Assembly (NCBI RefSeq): GCF_964204645.1
Contig: NC_134031.1
Span: 16,861,307-16,925,306, forward strand
Reading direction: 5' to 3'
Source of the DNA: Tubulanus polymorphus
Lineage: Eukaryota; Nemertea; Palaeonemertea; Tubulaniformes; Tubulanidae
DNA length: 64,000 nt
The notes under the pieces are model-generated. The model made no database searches, had not been told where the DNA came from, and saw only the letters and a list, made by a program, of their open reading frames with translations. The position numbers and the translations under genes were made by a program. Positions 13,701 through 22,886 of this stretch are shown one piece after another (position 1 is the first letter of the stretch; each line of letters begins with the position of its first letter).

Positions 13701-16700
13701 CCACAGAAATCTTACTGGCATAAGATGTTGTTCATGACAGTCAACTTCCTGATAGATTCAAGATGGGAACAGTTTTGTTTCCAACAAAATGATCACTTGT
13801 TTACCCACCTTTAAAAAAATGTTTAAAACAGATGTTGCATACTGCAGAACTATAGAAATATGTAGCCTTTGTTCTTCTGAAATAAATTCAAGTACCGGTA
13901 CACATGAAACTAAACCTTTAGCAATGTTGCTTTCATTGGTGTGTCACCTAGCATGTTGAGAAACAAAATCTGAATTAGAAGCAGCGATTAGATTTAAACA
14001 TATTGCATGTAAATGAAATATTTGGTTTTATGTGGTAAATGTATGAACATATGGTTTTAGAAATAAAAGCAAATTCTCTTGATGAATCCTAGTTTAGAAA
14101 TTAAGTACTTAACATAGGAAGCCATTTACAAACTTTTTCTGTTCTTATTTGTCTATTACGATAATTTCAGAGCTGTTGGTAACATGATGTTCACTTTATT
14201 GTGGCCGTTGTTCCCATTTGTCCTTCAACTCGGAGTTTTTGGCTTGTGGGGAGCGATAACGATATTCTTGGCGTCGTCTGGTAAAGCTCAATCTAAAGCA
14301 AACGTCACGACTACTAATTCATCAGGAAATCCTGTATTCGACTTGATCGATTGTTCCACACTAGTATGTATCGGGTTTAGACACGGATGTCTGATGACTA
14401 TTTTCCAGTTTGTCGGTAGTCTAAAGAAAATGTGCTTTTACTTACATTTTAGCCAGCAAATTCATCGCAGCTGAAGTTTTGTCATTTTGTGAAATACGGC
14501 GGAAATGAGTATGTTGAAATCTGTTCAATTAAATTTTCTTAAAAAAAACCTACCAGTAACTAACTAATTTGGCTTGACTAATTTTTCCATTTGTAAATGA
14601 TGTTGTGATTCTAGTCCTGACTCAAGACAGTAAAAAATATTTACACATCTCTGCCTGCCAAAAATAATGTGTGGATATATTTAAACAGAATCAGAATAAG
14701 ATTTTGACACATATATGAAAAATGCTATGCCTATGTAACCGGCTGGTTGTTGTATCGGCAGGCTGGCTGGGGAACTAGCATTTACACCAGCGGTACAGGA
14801 TTCCATCCATCAGGAACAACAAGGCATTTACACCTTATATGTACAATCTTTATTGCATCCTGGAATGAGAATGATTATCATAACTTTACATAGTCTTTAT
14901 ATACAGAATCATGAGTATAATGTGAGAACTAGGTGATCAGAATCTTTCAATTTGTCTGATTCTTGATTTCGGAAATCTTTCAGGCTACACCTTACCGTAT
15001 AAGGCAGAGTCTACTAAGTACCCGCATTGATACATGGCCTCAAATCATTCAGTCATGATTATATCGTTATACTTGGTATCGAACTGTATTTTAGGTACAC
15101 GATTTATCTACAAATCTACAATCTGTTCATGTTGTTCTGGTTGATGAATTTCGTCGTCGCATTAGGTCAGATGACTTTAGCCGGAGCATTCGCCTCGTAT
15201 TACTGGGCATTCTCGAAACCAGCCGATATCCCCGCGTTCCCTCTCTCCGCATCATTTTGGAGATGTATTCGGTAGGACGGATAAAATATCACAGATCTAA
15301 AGTACCAGATAATTCTAATGATTCGTTCCACGTTGAAAACTTTTCTTAACCGTTTATAGATACCATCTCGGCTCTATTGCGTTTGGTTCATTGATTATCG
15401 CAATTATTCAATTGATACGTGCAATGCTTGAATACCTTGATCATAAGCTGAAAGGCTCGGAAAATCCAGTCGCAAAGTTTTTCTTGAAGTAAGTGTACAA
15501 TTTTGACATTTTTTTTATCGCAGTCGCGATAAAAGTTCTTTTAAATTAACGTGCCATATTTGATTTTAGGTGTTTGAAATGTTTCTTCTGGTGTCTTGAG
15601 AAGTTCATGAAATTCCTCAATAAGAATGCGTACATCTTGGTAAGTCAAGTTGAACGAAAAAATGAAAAAAATAAAAGTTGGTTGTCAAGAATGAAAAAAA
15701 CCACATTTTATTCACATTTTTCATATGCAATAATCTTCCTACTTCAGATTGCGGTATATGGTAAAAACTTTTGTACGTCAGCAAAGAATGCATTCTTTTT
15801 GATTTTGAGGAATATTGTAAGGTTTGTGTTGCTGACGGTTGTTTCTATAAAGAATGTAATTATGCGATACAAAGTATTTATTTGAGCATTTTGTCCTACA
15901 TTTAATTTTGTGTCAATTTTCAGGGTTGTGGTTATTGACAAAGTGACCGATTTTGTCATATTCATCGCGAAGCTAGTAGTGGTCGGAGCTACAAGTAAGT
16001 TAAACACGAACCTAGAAGTCTGAATTTTTATGATTTAATCCTAAATTCTTAAAGATTATCAACATTGTAAAAATCTTAAGTTTTTCAGTGGTTTTTCTAG
16101 AATCGCACAAACGGCCCTATTCTGTTGTTTTCACACAGTGTCAGCATTCAGAAATGTATATTTTATCGAGCACAAAGTTCACCACTAGTCGTGTTTATAT
16201 TATTTTCTCACGTACAGCTTGTTTGTTTATGCTGTTGCAAGGGACATTAAAAAAATATGAGTTTGTCTCGTCGGTAATTGATAATCTAAAAAATCCTGCG
16301 GGCATTATCGTTGTAAGTAATAGCATTGTTGTCGGCACCTGATCCTCATTTAGACGAGTCTTGTGATGTAGATAATCCCGATTTTATTATACCCAAAAGT
16401 TTTGGAGCATGGTTTGTTGGTTGCATGGTGTGAATAATTGATTAGAATCGACTCTTGCTTCGCAGATAATGCACTCACAAAATTTGCGCATCCGATCTTA
16501 TAGAAAGCAGTATTAGTGGACACAAAATGAATTCTAGAAAATTCAGTGTTGTCATAGATGAGAAATGCTTCGGTTATATGTATGAAAATATATTTATCCT
16601 GCTTATGCTATGTGTGAACAATCCCCCAGAATCTGTGAAAATTATTCAAATTCGCATGCGTTGATTTATCTATGTATTTTGCATGTGTTTTCAGCTGTAG

Positions 16701-17793
16701 CTGCGTTTTTCTTCTTCGACGGGCGAATTCCGTTTATCAGTAATTATTCGCCTAACCTACAGTACAACCTAGTCCCAGTTATCGTAAGTACAACCTATGC
16801 TTCGCGCAGAGCCAGTTCCGCACAGTTACGAATACAAATTCCTCCTCAAAGTTGAATAATGAAAATGAACTATCGGTGATTATAACCTCCCCAGTTTTCC
16901 CCATTGCTGTGGAATTGGATCTAGATTGTAAATTGAATTTAAACATTGATGCTTTACGCTTGAAAAGCCACAAGACCAAAACATTCTGTGTGACCTTATT
17001 TCATCCTTCCTTATTTGTTGGTTCTTAATCGGTACCTCAAACTCAACTTGTAGAAAGCTGTGGTTAGTAGTGGGTCAGTGAGCTAATATTTTACTAAATT
17101 TCCTCATGATGTAATAATATCTTGGAATCGTTTAAGCTATTTACATATCATTCTTCCAAGGTAATATGAACCAGTTGGTACTGAGTAGGAAATCATTTTA
17201 GCATTTTAGTGTTCGAATAATATGTTTGGATTTTCTAGGTAATCGCTATTGGATCATACATTATAGCCGCCTGCTTCTTCAGTGTTTATAACATGGGAGT
17301 GGATACTTTATTCTTATGTTTCCGTAAGTACTACGATACTACAGTAGAACCAGCTTAATTTGGCTCATTTGGGAAAAACCAAATTCATCCCGTTTGATAT
17401 ACGGGATCCAGTTCATAGTTCTGAGTTTAATTTGTCTCTTTGAGTTAGAACATCGAAAATGAACTGATTTCAACTCAAGAGTTAACTCTAACTCACAACT
17501 GTGGAACCGGAACCTGACATAAGATCAACATCCAGTTTAAACCTGTTCAAATTGAGTTGGTTTCACTACATTATTATTTTCATGGAAATTGATTTGAATT
17601 GAAAACAGGAACTTTTATTCGGAGTGACAGTTTAATGGTATGGGTTTTTTCCATAATTTCAGTGGAAGATTTGGAGCGACATGACGGCTCGCCCGAGAAA
17701 CCGTACTACATGTCGAAGGAGCTGATGAGAATTCTCGGCAAGAAAAACAAGAAACCGAAAGCGACTGAAAAAGAGGCGGAGAAAGATGGCTAA
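1684..17793 (+). CDS. SLC44A2: Choline transporter-like protein (SLC44 family, CTL2/4/5 type)
   Basis: Predicted plasma- or mitochondrial-membrane choline/ethanolamine transporter. Exons: alternative firsts 1684-1726 or 5433-5511; 8033-8081; 8629-8702 or 10025-10098; 10492-10570; 10658-10745; 11337-11459; 11670-11730; 11878-12022; 12099-12182; 12284-12396; 12479-12601; 12768-12867; 14171-14363; 14453-14508; 15095-15271; 15360-15488; 15570-15639; 15748-15821; 15924-15994; 16695-16783; 17239-17323; 17663-17793. All junctions keep frame, giving 730 aa (proximal start) or 718 aa (distal), against 706 in human CTL2. Seen: [17 protein letters not shown] before TM1, a cysteine-rich extracellular loop with three N-glycosylation sequons (NKT, NFT, NET, about residues 195-225), ten hydrophobic helices, the conserved [20 protein letters not shown] and [15 protein letters not shown] blocks, and a C-tail beginning [18 protein letters not shown]. 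Membership in the CTL2/4/5 branch is clear; one-to-one orthology with human SLC44A2 is inferred. A poly(A) signal lies at 19218. Confidence 0.95.
1860..1981. repeat. Near-perfect 120-bp palindrome
   Basis: Arms 1860-1919 and 1922-1981 are reverse complements of about 60 bp with one mismatch (1906/1935) and essentially no spacer; the centre is AT-rich, TATATAAAAAAG followed by its complement. It lies 134 bp inside the first CTL intron. It could be a young foldback transposon or a hairpin-RNA locus. No target-site duplication is obvious. Confidence 0.8.
2789..3122. repeat. Dispersed repeat with GGGGCGGAT-type ends (copy 1)
   Basis: The left end reads CAAGGGCGGATTTTGG and the right end, read inward, GGGCGGCGCGGCTCTAGG. 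Together with 18046-18286 and 27369-27562 this forms a three-copy family whose best copy ends CAGGGGCGGATYTAGG, resembling hAT-type non-autonomous elements. No ORF. Confidence 0.5.
4318..4380 (+). repeat. Terminus of a pogo/Tigger-like MITE
   Basis: TACAGTAAACCTCGTCTTAC followed by CAGACAAACTGGGACC matches the ends of the related copies at 17337, 19409, 35284 and 52545. Termini of the form TA-CAGTARAACC are typical of Tc1/mariner-pogo elements with a TA target. The opposite end was not found, so this copy is probably truncated. Confidence 0.4.
5433..5511 (+). CDS. SLC44A2: CTL proximal alternative first coding exon
   Basis: The ATG at 5433 starts [20 protein letters not shown]... (26 codons plus one base) and ends at a strong GTATGT donor. 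It joins the exon at 8033 in phase. The N-terminus is charged and cytosolic, unlike the MGCC version. The ATG context (GAATTATGG) has G at +4. It lies 3.7 kb downstream of the distal first exon, implying its own promoter. Confidence 0.75.
5666..5964. repeat. ~290-bp inverted-repeat element (copy 1)
   Basis: This aligns along its length with 8820-9114 (shared blocks GCCTCAGCGATTA, GCAATCTGATTGG, CCTGCGCACCCGGTCTA, GTGGCTGAGTCTA). The ends are inverted repeats around CCTGATGGCATTGAGACT. The copy is diverged (CCCGATCGC at the left end). It sits about 150 bp downstream of the proximal CTL first exon. Confidence 0.7.
8629..8702 (+). CDS. SLC44A2: CTL TM1 exon, version a (mutually exclusive)
   Basis: A 74-nt exon between TTACAG and GTACTT encoding (R)[17 protein letters not shown] and the rest of the first helix. 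It has the same length and the same start and end phases as 10025-10098, and the encoded peptides align without gaps. Including both, or neither, would shift frame, so exactly one must be used. This version departs further from the family consensus (which has SCTDIICC). Confidence 0.8.
8820..9114. repeat. ~290-bp inverted-repeat element (copy 2)
   Basis: The better-preserved copy. The left end CAGGAATTCGAACCTGATGG and the right end CCATCAGGTTCAAATCGTTC are inverted repeats; read on the + strand, the right end has GTGGCTGAGTC then GGTTCAAATC, resembling tRNA A and B boxes (spacing about 24 nt, shorter than a true tRNA). It could be a tRNA-derived or foldback element. Confidence 0.7.
10025..10098 (+). 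CDS. SLC44A2: CTL TM1 exon, version b (mutually exclusive)
   Basis: A 74-nt exon after TTTTAG, ending at GTAAGT, encoding (R)[17 protein letters not shown] and the remainder of TM1. It is the consensus-like version and joins directly to the exon at 10492 ([19 protein letters not shown]). The two versions share nucleotide identity at their 5' ends (ATCATGYACRGATRTTAT), the mark of tandem exon duplication. Confidence 0.85.
12611..12689. repeat. Foldback family GATCCAGTTCCACAGTTGTGAG, copy 1
   Basis: The left arm CTCCAGTTCCACAGTTGTGA and the right arm (read inward) TGGATCCAGTTCCTCAGTTG form one hairpin. It begins 9 bp after the 5' splice site of the CTL exon ending at 12601, and the host intron is only 166 bp, so it makes up about half of it. 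Other copies: 17404-17515, 52651-52770, 56011-56120. Confidence 0.75.
12920..13029. repeat. Foldback element in a CTL intron
   Basis: Arms of about 40 bp: TTGGTATTACCTTTAACCTG (left) and the complementary TTAAAGGTAATACCAGTCTG (right), with a short central spacer. It lies in the 1.3-kb intron 12868-14170. No other copy was noticed. The rest of that intron shows nothing recognisable. Confidence 0.7.
17337..17568. repeat. Pogo-like MITE with a nested foldback element
   Basis: The outer ends are ACAGTAGAACCAGCTTAATT and, read inward from the right, TGTAGTGAAACCAACTCAAT. The interior 17404-17515 is a copy of the GATCCAGTTCCACAG foldback family. It lies in the last CTL intron. The same nesting recurs at 52545-53071. 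Confidence 0.6.
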
Positions 17794-18045
17794 ATGATAT
17801 AAACCTCGATATAAGCATGAAATGACTATAAACTAGATAGAAGGACACCAACTGAACACTGTTGAATAGCTGTACTTAGAGTTCACTGTGTGTCTTTCTG
17901 TGATTTAAACCGGGGACTGTTTACCCGACTGTAGTATATATTAGTGTTCACTTACGAAGTACCCGATGATACATGAAGAATATCTCCGCTGTGCTTTGTC
18001 CAAGAAAAGCAATCTTCTAGAATTCACTTGGGTTCATGATAATAT

Positions 18046-18286
18046 CAGGGGCGGATTTAGGGGGTGGTTTCCGGGTCAGGACCCCTGCTTTCCCACTGAG
18101 GTTGCCCTTTTTGGCAAGACAAGGATAATTAAAAACTGCAAATTTGACACTCATCCTTTCAGAAATTGCATATTTTCAGATGTATTTCCTCATGAAATAT
18201 CTACGACCGAGGGGAGTCCCCGCTAGTTTTCTATGACTTTTTTTTTCTGGACCCCGGAATTTCCAATATTCCTAGATCCGCCCCTG
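18046..18286. mobile_element. hAT-like non-autonomous element (copy 2, best preserved)
   Basis: The ends are CAGGGGCGGATTTAGGGG and, read inward from the right, CAGGGGCGGATCTAGGAAT. Both sides are flanked by AATAT (18041-18045 and 18287-18291), a short target-site duplication. There is no transposase ORF. The CAGGGGCGG terminus resembles hAT ends, although a classical hAT duplication is 8 bp. Confidence 0.65.
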
Positions 18287-18794
18287 AATATTGAGGATGT
18301 AGTGATTTGAAGTTACAAACCGCTCAATTTTTCCCCATAGCCGAGTTTTGGAACTTGATTGTGTATAGGACTAGACAATTGAGGAAACTTATTTTTAATT
18401 TCTGTAAATGTCGAATGGTCATGCGTGAGACTAGCCAAAACTGAAGAAATGTATTCATATAATCAACCATCTATATTTATAGTATTACTGGTTAGTACTA
18501 TCGGTGTTGGAAGCTCGGGTATATTTATACTTCATAGATAGAAATGATCATGTGATTTCATGCACACGTGAAGATATATCGTGTATGTATGTATGTATGT
18601 GATAAGTGCCTTCACTAATGTGCGATAGCAATGCTGCTGATTTTTGTGTTTAGGTGAATACCGTGTCTGCCATTGATAAAATATGTATGCGCAATTTATG
18701 CTAGAAACTGGCTTAATTGCAAAGTTAATTCGTCTGCATGTATTCATTCATCACCGCCGTATATGGTACGCATTACTCAAAAATTTTTGTTGCC

Positions 18795-18860
18795 ACGTCG
18801 TCTTAATTCAATTACGTCATGATCGAAACGTCGTCTTAATTCAATTACGTCATGATCGAA
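18795..18860 (+). repeat. 33-bp tandem duplication containing ACGTCA cores
   Basis: Two exact copies of a 33-bp unit beginning ACGTCGTCTTAATTCAATTA and ending CGTCATGATCGAA. Each carries TTACGTCA, a CREB/ATF-type half site. A regulatory role is speculative. Confidence 0.8.
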
Positions 18861-19408
18861 TGTGTAAAAATTAGGGACTATTTCATTGTGCGAGACGCTT
18901 CAGGGGAATGAATTCGAGATTTCAATCTTCAATTTTTGCAGAATATCCACGCCCAGTCGTGCGTGCGCGGTCAACGCTTTAGCTTTAACACCAGTCTAAA
19001 CGCATTTTGATTTGTTTCGTTGTCAATTGATACCAGATTGTTAGATAAATATTCATGATCGTGGAAACTGTGGAACCAGGATTTTGATCGTAAATCTGCA
19101 GATGTGAGAGAATCATATTCGATATCGATTCCCCGGATCTATGAAGTTCATTTATAGCCTCTGTTCGGAAAGTTATGAATATAACAATATCAGTAATTAT
19201 GTTTGTAACTGCTTGTAAATAAAAACCAGGAATCTGTGTTATTTTGCATGCACTTAAGTATTATTTATATTTATACTATTGACCTAATAGTGTCTGAGGA
19301 GATTCATACTACGATAGATATATATATATATATATTTATAATGAACTTGTATTAGCAGGTTTGTATTTAACGCTATGTCCACTACCGTCCACTTACACTA
19401 TCTCCGCA

Positions 19409-19521
19409 TACGGTAAAACCCGATCGAATCTATTCATTCTGGGAAGTTTGATTGAAAGTGATGTCTGAATAAGATAAAAATCAAAATCGCACAGATGCGG
19501 ATTTGAACTGGGTTTTACTGT
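19409..19521. repeat. Short pogo-like MITE
   Basis: The left end TACGGTAAAACCCGATCGAA and the right end, read inward, TAGACAGTAAAACCCAGTTC are inverted repeats of the CAGTAAAACC type. It is 113 bp long with no coding content. Confidence 0.55.
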
Positions 19522-20410
19522 CTATTATTTCATTCCGATATTGATTATCTTCGCGTCACAATCACGTCTTGTGTTTGCGCACAATCACGTATTTTGGCAG
19601 CCTTTATACTTAATAGCTGACGTTTTTGATTTATCGTCTATATTTTCTATCATTCATATAAAAATGGTATCGATGTATAAATTTCTCTTTCAGTATTTGA
19701 TGAATTCAGTTGATTCGTCTATCATGAGCATATTGTCCTGTATTATAATCAAAGTAGGGTAATCAGGTTCCAATTAACAAGAGAATACATGTATATAATA
19801 ATCAATGAACGTATTCATTGTGTACCGTATTATCGGTAGGCCTACTGCAGAGCTAGGTTTTATAGACCAGCGGAACATATCAAAGTTATTACCATAATTT
19901 CTCGTTGTCACCTTTGATCTTAAGGTTTATGAAATACCCTGTCCATAAAACGGACTCCATGATTTGCATGACAATTATAATAATATATATTTATATATGA
20001 TATATATATTTAAAAGGTAAGATGCACCATAGTTTAAATGAGATGTCGAGTTAATATGTATTCCGACTTATTATTGTTGATAAAGTGTTGATATGATCGC
20101 TGTGAATCGAACTGTGATGTTTCTTTATTAAACTATGGATGTTTAAAGTCTACTTTATATGTCCACGGTTGAGCTGAATATTATTATTAATCCTTCGATG
20201 ACCGTCGCGTATTTACCGAATGAGAATGAATCAACTAATACACTGTATTTTGTCTGTTTGCCGTTGAAATAGCAATAAATGTTGACAATTCGAACAATTT
20301 CTTCCGACGTTTGTATCAGATTGGATTTGTGGCGTATTGGAAACTCTTCTAGTCGTTAAACCACTACTCGTGATTTAAGAGAGCCTATAGAATTCCGTTT
20401 ACCCTCGAAC

Positions 20411-20924
20411 TTATAGTAATTCTAAATCATCCATCATCTTTTGCCGATCGCTAAACGTAGTTTTGTTTCGAGTTTCTTCATTCGTGTTTTCTGTCGTCGT
20501 CTCTTCGCTGAAGGTTTTGTCACCCGCATCTGGCTGATTGTTTCTCTGCGCAGTTTTGGCCCTCCTAGCGGCGTAGTATTCCGCCTGACCAGGACGCAGT
20601 TTACATGCCGGAGTTTCGGGCCGGCCACTCGACGGAGGAACCCGAAATTCTCGGTCAACGAATTCCTGCTGCTTGCCTGCAGCTAGCCTTTGATTATTCG
20701 ACATGATTCTTAAATTGAGACAAAAGCAAAAATTGAGACAAATGCAATGGATTATGGAGAAAACAGAAATATTAGCAGATAAAACCAATCTTAGTTCAGA
20801 ATTCTTCGATAAAATGTCAAAATTGTATCAGAAATGTATAGAGAAGTGTTTTAGTTCGTGCCCAGAAGTGTTATAGATAGTGATAGATGTAAATTCTTAG
20901 AAAACCTGTGCAATGAAACTTACC
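20411..20924 (-). CDS. Small unidentified protein (97 aa), two-exon gene
   Basis: The coding exon is 20411-20704 (ATG at 20704, stop at 20411-20413); the predicted protein runs MSNNQRLAAGKQQEFVDREF at the N-terminus to SDRQKMMDDLELL at the C-terminus. It is hydrophilic, with no signal peptide or membrane segment; the middle has RPGQAEYYAARRAKTAQ and then a Thr/Glu-rich disordered stretch. GC content and codon use match the real genes nearby. A pyrimidine-rich acceptor ends at 20709, four bases before the ATG, and a canonical CAG|GTAAGT donor sits at 20924 on the same strand, indicating a non-coding first exon whose 5' end I cannot place. Family not recognised. Confidence 0.6.
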
Positions 20925-21711
20925 TGCGCGTTCTGTGTCAAGTCTATATCGATGCTGGACGTCGATCAGAAGTTAATCAGGAACTCCGTTTATTATTACT
21001 AGAGTATTTGCTCGCGTGCTGTTTCATCGTTGATAAGATGTTTGATGTCGTTTGACCTCTGCAACAGCGTCTAGAGCCGAGTCGATCCGGATATGAAATC
21101 TCTCATGTCCAATATCTGATCGAACAAAGCAACCGTGTCGAATGGATACACGTCGGTCGTTGAGTCCGTGTTTTCGAGAAGTTAAATGACTTTCTCATTA
21201 CCTAGGCAGCACCGGTGATTTCGTGATTTACTATTATATTTGCCGTGTGTGACGACGAATTAATGCGATTATACGCAGCGAGCGCGTTCTGTTTAAGGAC
21301 CGACCTGCAACTTATTTGTAATTGGATAGAGCTCTACGCCAGATCAATAGAATCAGTCTGGTTCGATTACATTATCTCACAGAAACAGCTTCATGCTATT
21401 TGAAAAGGATCAAAATAAAAAAGCAAAAACTAATATTTTCACATATTGATTCATTTGGATTAACTTTCGGTCGATCATCTGGTCATGGGTGACCAACTAG
21501 ATAGCTGTTGCTTCAGTGGCCGAGTTAGAGATGAGTTGTGCCTAGACACTGCGAATCGTGTCACCTAGCTTTCTACAGAAGAAATTCCGGGGTAGGCGTG
21601 TCGATATGTAACAAGTCGGTCTGTCACCGTCATTGGAAGGTTCGAATCTTATCCCCTTGCTTGAGTGATGCCCCGAGTCGGTTTACCTATCGACATTTTT
21701 CAACTCTCAGA

Positions 21712-21995
21712 ATCTACGGAACGCCGAAGATGAACTTGAACTTAACCGGCCTTATTGGAGTCCATATAATACAAATGTTACCGCTGAGAGGACATGACAT
21801 GCAATGAAATATCTACGGAAAGCCGAAGATGAACTTGAACTTAACCGGCCTTATTGCTCCGTATAATACAAATGTTACCGCAGAGCACATGACATGCAAT
21901 CTACATATCAACATTGAACTTAACCGGCCTTATTGCTCTCCATATAATACAAATGTTACCGCTGAGAGGACATGACATGCAACAAAATATCTACA
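21712..21995 (+). repeat. Tandem array, three ~90-99-bp units
   Basis: The units start at 21712, 21811 and about 21899, each containing GAACTTAACCGGCCTTATTG, then ATAATACAAATGTTACCGC, then CATGACATGCAA. Units differ by small indels. The array ends where a fourth copy would begin (ATCTAC at 21989). Confidence 0.85.
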
Positions 21996-22025
21996 TTGAT
22001 ACAAAACAGTACAAAAGACAATACA

Positions 22026-22436
22026 ATGACGAGCATACAATTTGAATCACCGAGGAACACCAAGAAAAACAATAATGCCGTCCGCAAAGGAAGCCGCGGG
22101 TCCGTTCGCGAACTCGGTCCCCGGGGACTCTTAGTAGAGAATCGTTTAGTGGTAAGCTTTTATAATCTGATGGGTTTGTGAAAATATTCGACCGTTAAAC
22201 TAAACCACAGGCTACTAGTAGCTGCTCAGTCGGGCCCAACCCCTCGAGAGCGGCCCGCCTCCGCTCGCTCCGGGCCGGCCGCGGCATTGTTTTTTGCCGT
22301 CACGGTCTTTTAGTCAAAAATTTCTTGTACCCTTGGGGGCTACTATTAAGTAGGCCTAAACTTCATTCCTCTCATTACTTTTCTATTTCTATTTCAGTTT
22401 TGCACCCTGAGAAATTCTAACTTCTTTTGTCAATAA
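22026..22436 (+). CDS. Doubtful two-exon ORF (54 aa)
   Basis: Exon 22026-22151 starts with an ATG and runs 42 codons (ending RELGPRGLLVENRLV) to a good GTAAGC donor; a pyrimidine-rich acceptor at 22397 opens 12 more codons (FCTLRNSNFFCQ) to a stop at 22434-22436. The first exon is GC-rich and codon-like, but no family is recognised and it directly abuts a tandem repeat. It could be an upstream exon of POMT1, a small gene or chance. Confidence 0.25.
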
Positions 22437-22886
22437 CTAGGCTTAGGCCGCTGACCAACATTTGGTAATTGTTGGCAAAATCCTAACCCGTGTTTTACCT
22501 CTATAGTTTCTCGTTCGCGCGATTGTTTGTAACTGTGGAGAATTCAATTCAATTATTTTATTTGCAAGTTAAGAACAAGAATAGATAGAATAGAATAGAA
22601 TAGAATAGATTGGATTTTATTATAGATTTGATGTTGTGATTCATTTTAAAAATGAAGGAGGAGGGGACAAAAAGGCAAAAACTAAGTGTGGTTAATCATA
22701 TTCAATTCAATTCAAATATTTATTCAGTATAAACAATTGCACTGTTTGTGACTGACATTTATACATACATACATGTTACAGAGAGAAATAAAAAAAATAA
22801 TAGAAATCATTAACATCTTATGTGAGCTTTTTTTGTGTAATACCAAAATTAACAACGTACGGTAAAGTAAACGTCGAGAAGAAATA

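Larger units (their letters stand above)
17794..20410. other. CTL 3' UTR and repeat-rich intergenic stretch
   Basis: The likely 3' UTR extends to about 19240 (poly(A) signal AATAAA at 19218). It contains the hAT-like repeat 18046-18286, a (GTAT)n run near 18583, a 33-bp tandem duplication at 18795-18860, (TA)n at 19318-19336 and a pogo-like MITE at 19409-19521. AATAAA on the minus strand at 20124-20129 may serve the small gene at 20411. No other coding signal was seen. Confidence 0.5.
21061..22886. other. Intergenic stretch between the small gene and POMT1
   Basis: It contains the ~95-bp tandem array 21712-21995, a doubtful two-exon ORF at 22026-22436, a GC-rich patch at about 22220-22300 unlike its surroundings, an (AATAG)n run at 22570-22608 and, immediately upstream of 22887, the presumed POMT1 promoter and 5' UTR with no clear core motif. 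Confidence 0.5.

Noticed and set aside
16088-16342. Possible extra CTL exon after an AG at 16087
   Set aside because: The peptide does not match the CTL family, and the exon at 16695 joins 15994 correctly.
20858-21055. Plus-strand ORF opposite the small gene
   Set aside because: Its sequence overlaps the minus-strand non-coding exon and donor; it matches no family.
22200-22310. GC-rich patch considered as an rRNA fragment
   Set aside because: I could not match it to conserved 18S, 5.8S or 28S sequence.
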